Assembly (NCBI RefSeq): GCF_014174255.1
Contig: NZ_JABEQJ010000015.1
Span: 49,969 to 113,968 of the forward strand
DNA length: 64,000 nucleotides
Direction of reading: 5' to 3'
Origin: Gluconacetobacter sacchari
GTDB lineage: Bacteria; Pseudomonadota; Alphaproteobacteria; Acetobacterales; Acetobacteraceae
The number at the start of each line of letters is the position of its first letter. Within the stretch, counting starts at the first letter, position 1. The translations under genes and the position numbers were made by a program. Below are positions 7,378 to 16,083 of the stretch, piece after piece. A model generated the notes under the pieces. The model did no database searches, had not been told where the DNA came from, and saw nothing but the letters and a program-made list of their open reading frames with translations.

Positions 7378-9615
7378 TGTGGCAGGGGCGGGGGCCTTCA
7401 GGGTCGCGGCCAGGAAGGCCTCGCGCGCGTCGTCGACATGGGCGCGCAGGGTCGGGTCGGTCAGCATGTGGGTGCCGGGCAGCAGCAGCAGATTGTAGGG
7501 GCGGCCGGCGGCGATGAAGGCCTGGGTCATCTTCATCGTGTTTTCGAAATAGACATTGTCGTCGGTCAGCCCATGCATGATCAGCAGCGGACGGGACAGG
7601 GATTGCGCGTAGGTGAGGACGTTGCTGGCGCGGTAGCCGTCGGGGTCGGCCTGCGGCGTGCCCAGGTAGCGTTCGGTATAGGCGGTGTCGTAATCGGCGA
7701 AATCGGCCGGCGGGGCGCCCGCGACGCCGGCCTTGAAGATATCCGGACGGCGGATGGTGGCCATGGCGGTGAAATAGCCGCCGAAGGACCAGCCATGGAC
7801 GCCGACATGATCGAGATCCAGTTCCCGGTAGCGTTTGCCGAGGGCGACCAGGCCGTCGATCTGGTCCTGGAGCGGCAAGTCGATCAGATTGTTCTTGATG
7901 GCGCGTTCCCAGTCATGGTCACGGCCGGGGGTGCCGCGCCCGTCCAGGCTGACGACGATGAATCCGTGGTCGGCCATGCATTGGCTTTCCAGATACTGGC
8001 GCGGTGCATCCAGGACCTGCTTGTAGCCGGGGCCGGCATAGACCGACAGCACCACGGGGTAGCGCTGTCCGGGCTTGAAACCGGCCGGTCGGATGATCAT
8101 GGCGTCCATGTCGCGTGTGCCGGCGCGTGTGTATTCGATATGAGGTGTCAGCGTCGGGGTTTCCGCGACGGCGGGTACCGTGGCCAGCACCTGGCCGCTC
8201 GCGTCGCGCAGGGTGGTGGTGGCGCTGCCGTCCGCGCCCGACAGGCTGTCGATGAAGCGGGTGTGGCCGCCATCGGCGAAAGTTGCGGCATGCAGGCCGG
8301 GTTCGGGCGTCAGCAGGACCGGAGCGCCGCCATGCAGGGACAGGCGGTAGATCGCGGTGCGGGTGCGTTCGGGATTGGCGGTGATCGTCACCGTGCCGGC
8401 CCCGGGATCGACATCGTCCAGCGAGACGAAGGGCAGGCCGGGCGGGGTGATCGCGCGGTTCAGCGTGCCGTCGGCATGGTGGAGTTCCAGTTGCCAGTGG
8501 CCGTTGCGTTCGGCCGCCCAGAGGAAGCCGCTGCCGTCCGGCAGCCAGCGGGGGAGGGAGCGACCGCGCCCGTCGCCGGAGGGGCTGATATTGATCCAGG
8601 CGGGATCGTGTTCGCTCAGCAGGGTCGTGGTCCGCCCGGTGGCGGGGTCGACGCTCAGAAGCCGTTCCTCGGTCTGGGCGCGGTTGAGCACGACCAGCGT
8701 CAGGGGGCCTTGTCCCTTCGGCCAGACGGCGCGGGCCAGATAGGGAAACGCCGTGCTGTCCCACCCGACCCAGCGGGTGGGGCCGCCGTCGCGCGCGACC
8801 AGCCCCAGCCGGATACGTGCGTTTGCGGTGCCCGCGCGGGGATAGCGGAATTCGACCGGTTGCGCGGCTGGGTGCTGGGGATCGGCGATGTAGTGTTTCT
8901 CGACGCCCGACATGTCGGCTTCTTCGTAGAGAATCGTCTGTCCGTCGGGCGACCACCACAGGCCATCCGGCCGGGCCAGTTCCTCGGCGGCGGCGAATTC
9001 GGCCAGGCCGTGGGTCAGGGTTTCGGTGCCGCCATGGGTCAGGCGCCTGGTCTGGCCGGTGGCCAATGTCACGACTTGGATGTCATTGTCCCGCACCGCC
9101 GCGACGTGGGTGCCGTCCGGAGAGAGGCGGGGGGCGATCCAGCCGTGGCCGGGCACGTCGGAGAGCTTGCCGGTGGTGACGCCGACCTGCATCAGCCGGT
9201 CGCCCTGGCTGACCAGCGCGGTCTGGCCGTTATCCGACAGGGCGAAATCCGTGATGCCGGTCATCGACATGCGTGCGCGTTCGCGTCGGGCCTTTTCCTC
9301 GACCGACAGGGAGTCGGTGCCGGTCGGGCGGGCGAGTTCTGTCTGGGTGCCGGTTGCGGGATCGAGGCGCCAGAGATGGAGGGTGGTGTCGCGCGGGTTG
9401 CTGCGCAGGAACAGCACCGCGCGGCCATCCGGCGTGGGTTGCGCGTGGCGGGGCAGACCCAGAGTGAAATTCCGCGTGGCGGCGAGGTCGGCGTAACATT
9501 GGCCGCCGGCGGTCGGGGCGGCATATGCCGCCGCTGTCGGCAGCACGCCGGGGAGGGACAGGACCAGGCGCCGCATAAGGCGGCGGAACCGGTGGCCGGG
9601 GGAAGGTGGGAGCAT
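7369..9615 (-). CDS. Dipeptidyl peptidase IV-type serine peptidase (S9B)
   Basis: Exported prolyl peptidase of 748 residues that should release X-Pro dipeptides. A signal peptide is visible (MRRLVLSLPGVLPTAAAYA, best from Met14 at 9576). An eight-bladed propeller region is expected at about 60-490. The C-terminal alpha/beta-hydrolase domain carries catalytic Ser610 (GWSFGGYF), Asp at 685 or 686 (HGLTDDNVYFENT) and His716 (LPGTHML). The paired Glu of the propeller is probably in EFAAAEELARPDG. The length matches the family. It is convergent with the acetyltransferase gene and divergent from the EamA gene (149-base gap). Confidence 0.92.
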   Translation of the reverse strand: MLPPSPGHRFRRLMRRLVLSLPGVLPTAAAYAAPTAGGQCYADLAATRNFTLGLPRHAQPTPDGRAVLFLRSNPRDTTLHLWRLDPATGTQTELARPTGTDSLSVEEKARRERARMSMTGITDFALSDNGQTALVSQGDRLMQVGVTTGKLSDVPGHGWIAPRLSPDGTHVAAVRDNDIQVVTLATGQTRRLTHGGTETLTHGLAEFAAAEELARPDGLWWSPDGQTILYEEADMSGVEKHYIADPQHPAAQPVEFRYPRAGTANARIRLGLVARDGGPTRWVGWDSTAFPYLARAVWPKGQGPLTLVVLNRAQTEERLLSVDPATGRTTTLLSEHDPAWINISPSGDGRGRSLPRWLPDGSGFLWAAERNGHWQLELHHADGTLNRAITPPGLPFVSLDDVDPGAGTVTITANPERTRTAIYRLSLHGGAPVLLTPEPGLHAATFADGGHTRFIDSLSGADGSATTTLRDASGQVLATVPAVAETPTLTPHIEYTRAGTRDMDAMIIRPAGFKPGQRYPVVLSVYAGPGYKQVLDAPRQYLESQCMADHGFIVVSLDGRGTPGRDHDWERAIKNNLIDLPLQDQIDGLVALGKRYRELDLDHVGVHGWSFGGYFTAMATIRRPDIFKAGVAGAPPADFADYDTAYTERYLGTPQADPDGYRASNVLTYAQSLSRPLLIMHGLTDDNVYFENTMKMTQAFIAAGRPYNLLLLPGTHMLTDPTLRAHVDDAREAFLAATLKAPAPATLN

Positions 9616-9764
9616 CGGGACGTCCGTCTGTCATTCGTAAGGCGTCCGACGATGAATCGCCGCAGCGCCAGGCGCAAGCCGCCGATCTTCTTCTCTCGCG
9701 CGGTCGGTGGGGTTCCGGTATGACACGGGCGCCCGCCGCTGGGGCGGGCATGGAAGCCTGACGC

Positions 9765-10658
9765 ATGTCCACTGCCGCGCGGTTCCTGCCGCTGATTGTT
9801 GTCGTTGCCATCCTGTCCTGGGCGAGCGCCTATCCCGTCGTGCGGATTGCGTTGCGCGACCTGCCGCCGGTGCCGCTGGCGGCCGCGCGCTATGCCATCG
9901 CGGCGTTGTTGGCCGGGGGGTGGTTGGCGTGGGCGCGTCCGCCGGTGCCGATGCGGGGGGACTGGCCGCGTATCGGGGGGTGTGGGGCGATCGGGATCGC
10001 GCTTTACAATATCCTGTTCAATACCGGGGAAGTGACTGTCTCGGCCGGTGCGGCGAGCCTGCTGATCAGCGCGATGCCGCTGATTGCCGCCCTGATCGCG
10101 GTGGCGGTGATGGGCGAACGGTTGTCGTTCTGGGGATGGGCTGGGTCGCTGTGCAGCTTCGTGGGCGTGGTGCTGATTGCTGGGGGGCAGGTGGGTGGCA
10201 TCGCCCTGGGGTCGGGGGCGACGATGGTTGTCGGGGCAGCGGTCTGCGGGGCGCTCTATACGACTTTGCAGAAGAAGTTGGTGCTGCGTTACGGGGCATT
10301 GCCGACGATCTGTTACATCCTGATCGCGGGCGCGATCTGCTTGAGTCCGTGGTTACCGCAGGCGTTGCGGGTGCTGCCGGGTGCGCCGGCGCATTGCTGG
10401 GCGGCGGTGCTGGAACTTGGGATCTTTCCCGCTGCCATCGGCTATGCGGCGTGGGCGTTCGTGATCGGCCATATGGGGGCGGCGCGAGGGGCGGGGTTGC
10501 TGTATCTGCTGCCGCCGGCGACGCTGGTTCTGGCGTTTGTGCTGACCGGGGAAGTGCCCAGCGCGCGTACCTTGCTGGGGGGCGTGATCGTCATGGCGGG
10601 GGTCGTGCTGACCAATACGTACGGCCATCCGGATCGCGCGAGGCGGACGGGGGCATGA
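9765..10658 (+). CDS. EamA-family drug/metabolite exporter
   Basis: Inner-membrane protein of 297 residues with about ten hydrophobic helices arranged as two EamA repeats (about 8-140 and 150-285), typical of the DMT superfamily exporting amino acids or other metabolites. The first-repeat motif WASAYPVVRIALRDLPPVPL is at about 18-37, and SAGAASLLISAMPLIAAL at about 92-109. The substrate cannot be named. It stands alone on the plus strand between a peptidase and the polysaccharide patch. Confidence 0.88.
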   Translation: MSTAARFLPLIVVVAILSWASAYPVVRIALRDLPPVPLAAARYAIAALLAGGWLAWARPPVPMRGDWPRIGGCGAIGIALYNILFNTGEVTVSAGAASLLISAMPLIAALIAVAVMGERLSFWGWAGSLCSFVGVVLIAGGQVGGIALGSGATMVVGAAVCGALYTTLQKKLVLRYGALPTICYILIAGAICLSPWLPQALRVLPGAPAHCWAAVLELGIFPAAIGYAAWAFVIGHMGAARGAGLLYLLPPATLVLAFVLTGEVPSARTLLGGVIVMAGVVLTNTYGHPDRARRTGA

Positions 10659-10803
10659 AACGACGGGAGGCGTGGACGCCCGCCCAATCCGGAACAAAAC
10701 GGGCCTGTGGCCATGCCATGCCGGACCGTCTATCAGTGAGGCAAACTGTGGCGGCGCTGGGGCTCGCCCACCTTGAGGCGCCAAGGCGGAAGACGGAGAA
10801 GGC

Positions 10804-11955
10804 ATGAAATTCTGTGTGGTCGGCGCCGGGTTTAGCGGCGCAGTCATCGCCCGGCACCTCGCCGGGGGTGGCCACAGGGTGGTCGTGGTGGACGAGCGAC
10901 CCCATGTGGGAGGTAATTGCCACACCGAACGGGACGCCGAGACGGGCGTGATGGTCCATCGTTATGGACCCCATATCTTTCACACCGCGGATGAGCGTGT
11001 ATGGCGCTATGTGCGGCGGTTCGGCACCTTTCGCCCCTATACGAATCGCGTGAAGGCGGTCTCGGGCGGGCGCGTTTATTCCCTGCCTGTCAATCTTCTG
11101 ACGATCAACCAGTTCTTTGGCGTTGCCTTGCTGCCGCAGGAGGCGCGCGCGCTTATCGAGACAAAGGCCGATCGCTCGATCGCTGATCCGGTCTCTTTCG
11201 AGGAGCAAGCCCTTAAAATGGTCGGGCCGGAATTGTACAGGGCTTTTTTCCGAGGCTATACGCGCAAGCAATGGGGACTCGACCCCACGGATCTTCCGGC
11301 ATCCATCTTGAAGCGCCTGCCGTTGCGCTTCGATTATGATGATAATTACTTCAGCCATCCATATCAGGGGATGCCGGAAGACGGGTATACGGCGATCATT
11401 CGGAACATACTGGACGTGAATGGTCTCGAAACAAGAATGAATTGTTCGTTCGAAGCGGTTTTAGACGATTTCGATCATGTCTTCTATACAGGCCCGATCG
11501 ATCGATATTTCAATTTCCGGATGGGTCGCCTAGCCTATAGAACACTCGATTTTGAGCGGTTCGTCGAAGACGGTGCCTATCAGGGCGCCGCGGTCATGAA
11601 TTATTGCGATGAAGATGTGCCTTATACGCGCATCACGGAACATAAATACTTTTCGCCGTGGGAAAAAGATAAGTTTCTAAAAACTGTATGTTTTCGTGAA
11701 TATAGTCGTTCCGCTGAGAAAAATGACATACCATATTACCCGGTAAGACTGGTCAATGGTGGGGCTTTGCTGGACGATTATATCGAGATGGCGCGCGAGC
11801 AGAAAAAGGTTTCTTTCCTGGGGCGTCTCGGTACCTATCGTTATCTGGACATGGATGTGACGATCAAGGAAGCGCTGGATGCATGTGACATGATCGATCG
11901 TGCTTTCCAGTCTTCTGAATTTTCCCTGCCGACTTTTTTTGTCGACCCGCGATGA
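10804..11955 (+). CDS. glf: UDP-galactopyranose mutase
   Basis: Flavoenzyme converting UDP-galactopyranose to UDP-galactofuranose, a precursor for galactofuranose-containing surface glycans. It has 383 residues, the family length. The N-terminal FAD dinucleotide motif GAGFSGAVIARHL is at about 6-18. VGGNCHTERD, MVHRYGPHIFHT and the catalytic arginine region RKQWGLDP at about 156-163 follow the family pattern. GC content falls along the gene, entering the low-GC patch. A GT25 gene starts 50 bases after its stop on the same strand. Confidence 0.95.
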   Translation: MKFCVVGAGFSGAVIARHLAGGGHRVVVVDERPHVGGNCHTERDAETGVMVHRYGPHIFHTADERVWRYVRRFGTFRPYTNRVKAVSGGRVYSLPVNLLTINQFFGVALLPQEARALIETKADRSIADPVSFEEQALKMVGPELYRAFFRGYTRKQWGLDPTDLPASILKRLPLRFDYDDNYFSHPYQGMPEDGYTAIIRNILDVNGLETRMNCSFEAVLDDFDHVFYTGPIDRYFNFRMGRLAYRTLDFERFVEDGAYQGAAVMNYCDEDVPYTRITEHKYFSPWEKDKFLKTVCFREYSRSAEKNDIPYYPVRLVNGGALLDDYIEMAREQKKVSFLGRLGTYRYLDMDVTIKEALDACDMIDRAFQSSEFSLPTFFVDPR

Positions 11956-12005
11956 CGGGCGCCGGCGGCGAGCCCGTGTATGATGTTCCGTAATGAGAGT
12001 AAAAA

Positions 12006-12728
12006 ATGAACACGTTTTTCATCAGTCTGGATAGAACCCCCGAGCGTACGACGCGGTTCTTGAACGCGAATGACCATATACAGGGTCTGATCAAGGCGCC
12101 CGGCATCGATGGTTCCATACTGGATATCGACGGGATGAGGGGGCAGGGATTTTTACTGGAAAGTTGCCGGTTTACCCCCGGCGCCATCGGGTCCGGCCTG
12201 ACGCATGTCGCGTTATGGGGCAGTGTGGCGAAATCTGGCATTCCTGCCCATATTTTCGAAGACGACGCTTTTCTTTGCGGCAATTTCGAGGAGGAAAGCC
12301 GTCGTATTCTGAGTAGCCTGCCGGAAGACTGGGACATTATTCTCTGGGGGAATAATTCGGATACTGTTCTGCAATTCGAACTTCTGCCCGGGATTACGAA
12401 ATGTGTCGCCACTTTTTCCCAGGAGTCGGTCCGGGAAGGCGTTCATCTGTTCCGCGAGATGACGGTGTCGACCCTTCCGTTTCGACTGGATCATACGTTC
12501 GGCATATGCGGCTACGCGATTTCGCCGCAGGGGGCGGAGAAGATGATCAAGCGCTGCCTTCCGATGCAGACGACCGACATCATGTATTCTTCTCTTGGTA
12601 ACCGAGTGATTACGGCGACGTCGATCGATCACCTGATGAATCAGCATTATCGGGAGATGAAGGCCTATACGTGTTTTCCTCCGCTCTGTCTGACTGATAA
12701 TCGGACTGCGAACAGTTTGAATATTTAA
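12006..12728 (+). CDS. Glycosyltransferase family 25
   Basis: Protein of 240 residues of the LPS-biosynthesis GT25 family, which transfers galactose or glucose in surface-glycan assembly. It begins with the family pattern FFISLDRTPERTTRFL (about 4-19), has the metal-binding-like IFEDDAF near residue 83, and the GICGYAISPQGAEKMI block near 167. Placement 50 bases after glf suggests a role in the same glycan. Cytoplasmic or membrane-peripheral location is expected. It ends convergently with the GT4 gene, 82 bases away. Confidence 0.85.
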   Translation: MNTFFISLDRTPERTTRFLNANDHIQGLIKAPGIDGSILDIDGMRGQGFLLESCRFTPGAIGSGLTHVALWGSVAKSGIPAHIFEDDAFLCGNFEEESRRILSSLPEDWDIILWGNNSDTVLQFELLPGITKCVATFSQESVREGVHLFREMTVSTLPFRLDHTFGICGYAISPQGAEKMIKRCLPMQTTDIMYSSLGNRVITATSIDHLMNQHYREMKAYTCFPPLCLTDNRTANSLNI

Positions 12729-12810
12729 AGACCGATACATCCCCCATTCGCGCTCCTGGCCTGCGCGCATTTGCCAGCAGGCTGGGAGGGCAGGTGTGTT
12801 TTGTGCATGC

Positions 12811-14334
12811 CTATATCGGCTTCTTCTCGAAACGTGGGAGGCTCGGGGGGGACTGTGACGTGGATGGCAGGACTGTCGGGAGGCGTGCTGGAGGGGCGAC
12901 ATGATATATAGACAATAGATTGTCTATATGGCCTTCCATGCTGTAGACCCGCACACCGGCATCCCAGAATTCATCTATTGAATTCGGATTGAAGAGTATC
13001 TTTCTTATCCTGTTCCAGAAGCTTTGGATATCGCCGCCGGTAAATACGAAATCATCGTGGTTTATGATTTCTTTCTGACCACCTTTGTCCGAAACGAGGA
13101 TGGGCACCCCGTTGCACACGAATTCGATGGCGACCTGGGGCAAGGCATCGTACCACAGGGGCGGGACCACGCCGATATCGATCGTCGATAGTATGAGTGG
13201 AATATCGGCGTGCGTATATTGCTTTACAATCGTGATGCCCGAAAGATATCTCTCCAGGGATCTCAGCCTGTTGAGGTCGATTTCGTTTTCGATTTTTCCA
13301 GCGAACGTGAGAGATAGTTTACCATGCAAGTCGGTGGGCATATTTGAAAAAGCATCGAGTAAAAAATAAAATCCTTTATCCTTTCTGGCATATCCCATGA
13401 AGCAGATATTCAATTTCTCCGGATCGAAACGTTTCTTCCGTTCGAATGTGCCGGAAAAATGCCTTGTACCGATATAGCTTACGATGGATTTTCGCGGGTC
13501 CATGCCATATTTCACAACGATATCCTCGACGCACTCGGAGACGGACAGGATATGGTCGATATGGTCGTTTATAAGCTGAACGGCCTTGTGTCTTCTATAG
13601 AAGAACTTGTTTTTTCCATATAAATCGATTGATCTTTTATCAAAGGACTTGTCGTATATTTTGAAGTCATTGAACCATGTTAAATCGAGTTCCTTATAAC
13701 TCATTATGAAGTTAATGATCGATTGCTGGTCGTCCGGAACGAGTTTTCTATTGAAACGGGTTGTGAGAGCTCGGATCGCAAAAAAATGCGGGAATTGTAT
13801 CTGATTGGTCATGCATGAATAGCACGCGATGCCATCATAATAATCGCCACAGGACGACTCTTCATTGTACCATAAATTCACCTGTTGGCAAATGGCATGG
13901 TAATTGTGATTGGATAATATAAATTTAGTATTTGGAAATTCGGAGCGTAACTCCAGAGTGCTGAATGGAATGCCTTCGATATTCTGAATATGTAAAATAT
14001 CAAAAGGTCCGCAATCGAGAAGAAATGTCCTGACCGCATTTTTGGTGCTTTCTTCATGCATGCAAAGTTCGATATTGTGGAACATTGCGTATGCAGGAGC
14101 GATTACACGGCTGTTGATAATATCAATATAGCGGATATTGCTTTTTTTTTCTATGTGGCGCCTCAGAAAAATATTCTTATTGGTCAAATCATAGAAAAAG
14201 CCGCTGGATAAAACAGTGACGTCGTGACCCCGCTCCGAAAGGGCATGGGCGATGTTTTTCAGATAAATGCCTGCGCCGCCACCCTCGTCGAAATTCCCAT
14301 GAATGGGGGCCCAATTGAATAAAGCGATTTTCAT
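12811..14334 (-). CDS. Glycosyltransferase family 4 with altered C-terminus
   Basis: Protein of 507 residues with a GT-B fold. The N-terminal domain shows GGGAGIYLKNIAHALSERGHDV (about 18-39). The C-terminal nucleotide-sugar site shows FMGYARKDKGFYFLLDAF, VVPPLWYDALPQVAIEFVCNG and PILVSDKGGQKEII. Its base composition is far more AT-rich than flanking genes, suggesting transfer. The last 28 or so residues, rich in Pro and Ser, are encoded by GC-rich DNA beyond a perfect inverted repeat at 12906-12929, so the original 3' end may have been replaced. Sugar and acceptor are unknown. Confidence 0.85.
   Translation of the reverse strand: MKIALFNWAPIHGNFDEGGGAGIYLKNIAHALSERGHDVTVLSSGFFYDLTNKNIFLRRHIEKKSNIRYIDIINSRVIAPAYAMFHNIELCMHEESTKNAVRTFLLDCGPFDILHIQNIEGIPFSTLELRSEFPNTKFILSNHNYHAICQQVNLWYNEESSCGDYYDGIACYSCMTNQIQFPHFFAIRALTTRFNRKLVPDDQQSIINFIMSYKELDLTWFNDFKIYDKSFDKRSIDLYGKNKFFYRRHKAVQLINDHIDHILSVSECVEDIVVKYGMDPRKSIVSYIGTRHFSGTFERKKRFDPEKLNICFMGYARKDKGFYFLLDAFSNMPTDLHGKLSLTFAGKIENEIDLNRLRSLERYLSGITIVKQYTHADIPLILSTIDIGVVPPLWYDALPQVAIEFVCNGVPILVSDKGGQKEIINHDDFVFTGGDIQSFWNRIRKILFNPNSIDEFWDAGVRVYSMEGHIDNLLSIYHVAPPARLPTVLPSTSQSPPSLPRFEKKPI
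12906..12929. repeat. Perfect inverted repeat at composition boundary
   Basis: ATATAGACAAT (12906-12916), two bases, then ATTGTCTATAT (12919-12929). It lies inside the 3' part of the GT4 gene, exactly where AT-rich DNA (higher coordinates) gives way to GC-rich DNA (lower coordinates). It may be a relic of a former terminator or a recombination junction. The repeat is directly visible; its role is inferred. Confidence 0.65.
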
Positions 14335-14520
14335 TAAAGTGTCTCATTCAGAAATGGATCCATGTTAATGGAATATTAATTTCATTTCTTCTTGTGATCA
14401 AGCCTCCAGAGCATAAGAACCTGTCTGGGGTCGATTCGGCGAGCGCGGCCCTATTTCGGGTCGCTCTTGCCCGCAGCATGTCTTTGCGCATAGGCTTCGA
14501 GCGGATCGTGCTATTTTCCC

Positions 14521-15243
14521 TTAGCCAAGTATTTGAACCGCGACTTGCTGGTGACGGGGTACGACGCCAATATATTTGTATTTCTGTCCGGACGATGAGA
14601 TATATTCCTGAAATGCCTTGAATTCATGTTGCTCCCAGTAGGGGTAGTTAAAATATTCATCGAAGACGATTATTGAGCCTGGAACTATATTTTTTCGCAG
14701 ATTATTGAAAATTGTCACAGTCGAAGAGTACATGTCACAGTCGACGTGGAGGTACGAGACAGGTATGGATGAAACGTGGTCGAGAAATAATGGTAAAGTG
14801 TGATCAAACCAGCCCTTTATAAGTTGGACATTGCTTCTGACTTCCGGAAGATCGTCTCGTGCGAAATGCCCGGCATCGTAGCCGTCTCGCCATTTTTCGG
14901 GCAGTCCCTGGAAGGAATCGAAACCGAAAATTGTCTGGTGTTGTTTTCGCTCGGCGATGAGATTTATCGACCAACCCGAATAGACGCCGAATTCGAGATA
15001 CAAGCCATTGTCCGATGCCCGTTCAAGCATGGCGTGGTGCAAGTCGGATGCTGTTTCAAACTGCCGGGCGTGTGACATATGCTTCATCATATAATCCGCA
15101 GATGACAATGCCGAAGCAAAGGGGAGAAGTTTATTTAAATCAAAATCTTCGCATTCTTCTGGATTGTGTCCGAAGAGGCGTTTGCGGATTATTTTCTCGA
15201 TCGCTGCTTCAGGAGATGAGTCTTCATGCGGTGTATTTTGCAT
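14521..15243 (-). CDS. TylF/MycF-family SAM-dependent methyltransferase
   Basis: Class I methyltransferase of 240 residues from the ATG at 15243. The SAM motif is LYLEFGVYSGWSINL, followed by IFGFDSFQGLPEKW, the family's FDSF-GLP signature. A metal-site-like pair of motifs follows: LHVDCDMYSSTV and IVFDEYFNYP. TylF-type enzymes O-methylate sugars, so capping or decoration of the glycan made by the neighbouring transferases is a reasonable inference. A longer in-frame extension to 15438 lacks family similarity. GC content is low compared with the chromosome. Confidence 0.86.
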   Translation of the reverse strand: MQNTPHEDSSPEAAIEKIIRKRLFGHNPEECEDFDLNKLLPFASALSSADYMMKHMSHARQFETASDLHHAMLERASDNGLYLEFGVYSGWSINLIAERKQHQTIFGFDSFQGLPEKWRDGYDAGHFARDDLPEVRSNVQLIKGWFDHTLPLFLDHVSSIPVSYLHVDCDMYSSTVTIFNNLRKNIVPGSIIVFDEYFNYPYWEQHEFKAFQEYISSSGQKYKYIGVVPRHQQVAVQILG

Positions 15244-15442
15244 TGAATTTATCTTCTGCGTTGGTCTTGGTGACAGAATGAGATAGAAATATTCCGGGAT
15301 ATAGAGGTGATATTGTGCAGTATTCGTTCGGTATCGGATCGAGTAATGATGGTCTGTCCATGGCCTGGATATCCGGGCTTGCCTTGGAGCGTTGCGTGCC
15401 ATCGGATGTCCCGCTTGGGATTCGTGAAGAAATGGCACGCGG

Positions 15443-15474
15443 GCACCACCTCGGATACGTCTCCGAAGTGGTGC
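15443..15474 (-). terminator. Hairpin after the acidic small gene
   Basis: GCACCACCTCGGA (15443-15455) pairs with TCCGAAGTGGTGC (15462-15474) with one mismatch and a 6-base loop. It lies 19 bases beyond the stop of the leftward acidic gene, so it is placed as a terminator, but the following minus-strand tract has only scattered U. Confidence 0.5.
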
Positions 15475-15492
15475 ATGATGGCGGGACGGAAA

Positions 15493-15729
15493 TCAGACGT
15501 CTTCGTCATCCTCGCCGTCATCGCCGTAGACCGGCTCGACGGTGATGGTGTCGTTGTTGTTGGCGCGAAGGGTTTCGGCGTCGCGTTCGGCTTCCTCTTC
15601 GGTCTCGTAGAGCTTGCCGTCGTCCGGGTCGTCGTTCCAGCCCGCTTCCGGGTCCCAGAACTGGACTTCGTCGTCGCCGATTTCCCGTATCACGAGATAG
15701 CCGACGACCACGTCGTTTTCGTCTTCCAT
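15493..15729 (-). CDS. Small highly acidic hypothetical protein
   Basis: Protein of 78 residues from the ATG at 15729, supported by a strong GAAGAAGGGGGA ribosome-binding site just upstream. The sequence is very acidic. An N-terminal half with a beta-like pattern (VVVGYLVIREIGDDEVQFWDP) is followed by Glu-rich helix EEEAERDAETL and an acidic tail GDDGEDDED. There is no signal peptide or membrane segment, and no family was recognised. The start, RBS and downstream hairpin make it a credible gene; its function is unknown. Confidence 0.65.
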   Translation of the reverse strand: MEDENDVVVGYLVIREIGDDEVQFWDPEAGWNDDPDDGKLYETEEEAERDAETLRANNNDTITVEPVYGDDGEDDEDV

Positions 15730-16083
15730 GATGTCCCCCTTCTTCCTGCTGGACGGCCGACGTATGGACGATACCGGCAAAAAGGGAAGGGAAAAAATGA
15801 CATGGAGGGGGCGGTGAGAAGCGTGCGGAAAGGGCCTTGGCCACATTTCGCGCAGACGTCGATGGCAGACGTCTATATCCGGGGTGCGGTGTCGGGTTCG
15901 TTCATTCGGAGGACTTTGACGGGGTGGGCATGCCCCATCCCCGCGGCCGGCGCCGTGCGCATTCGATGGATGGACCGTGCGCGGACGCGGGGCGTAGCCC
16001 TTTCGTCGGCATGATGAGGCGCGTAGTGCGGTGTTCGCGGTGGATCATGGCCCCTGTTGCGCCTGCTGGCTGACGGCTGCCGC
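15730..16083. other. Non-coding gap, nothing recognised
   Basis: 354 bases between the acidic small gene and fadD. It holds the acidic gene's promoter region. Short dyads such as GGGTGGGCATGCCCCATCCC near 15920 might serve as the fadD terminator, but no T-run follows. No convincing coding sequence was seen on either strand. Confidence 0.5.

Noticed and set aside
7438..9723. 761-codon plus-strand frame.
   Set aside because: It is antisense to the dipeptidyl peptidase gene, which has a signal peptide and a full catalytic triad.
14394..14621. Small plus-strand frame and GC-rich spot between the GT4 and methyltransferase genes, considered as an insertion-sequence remnant.
   Set aside because: Translations on both strands show no transposase motif, and no terminal inverted repeats or target duplication were seen.
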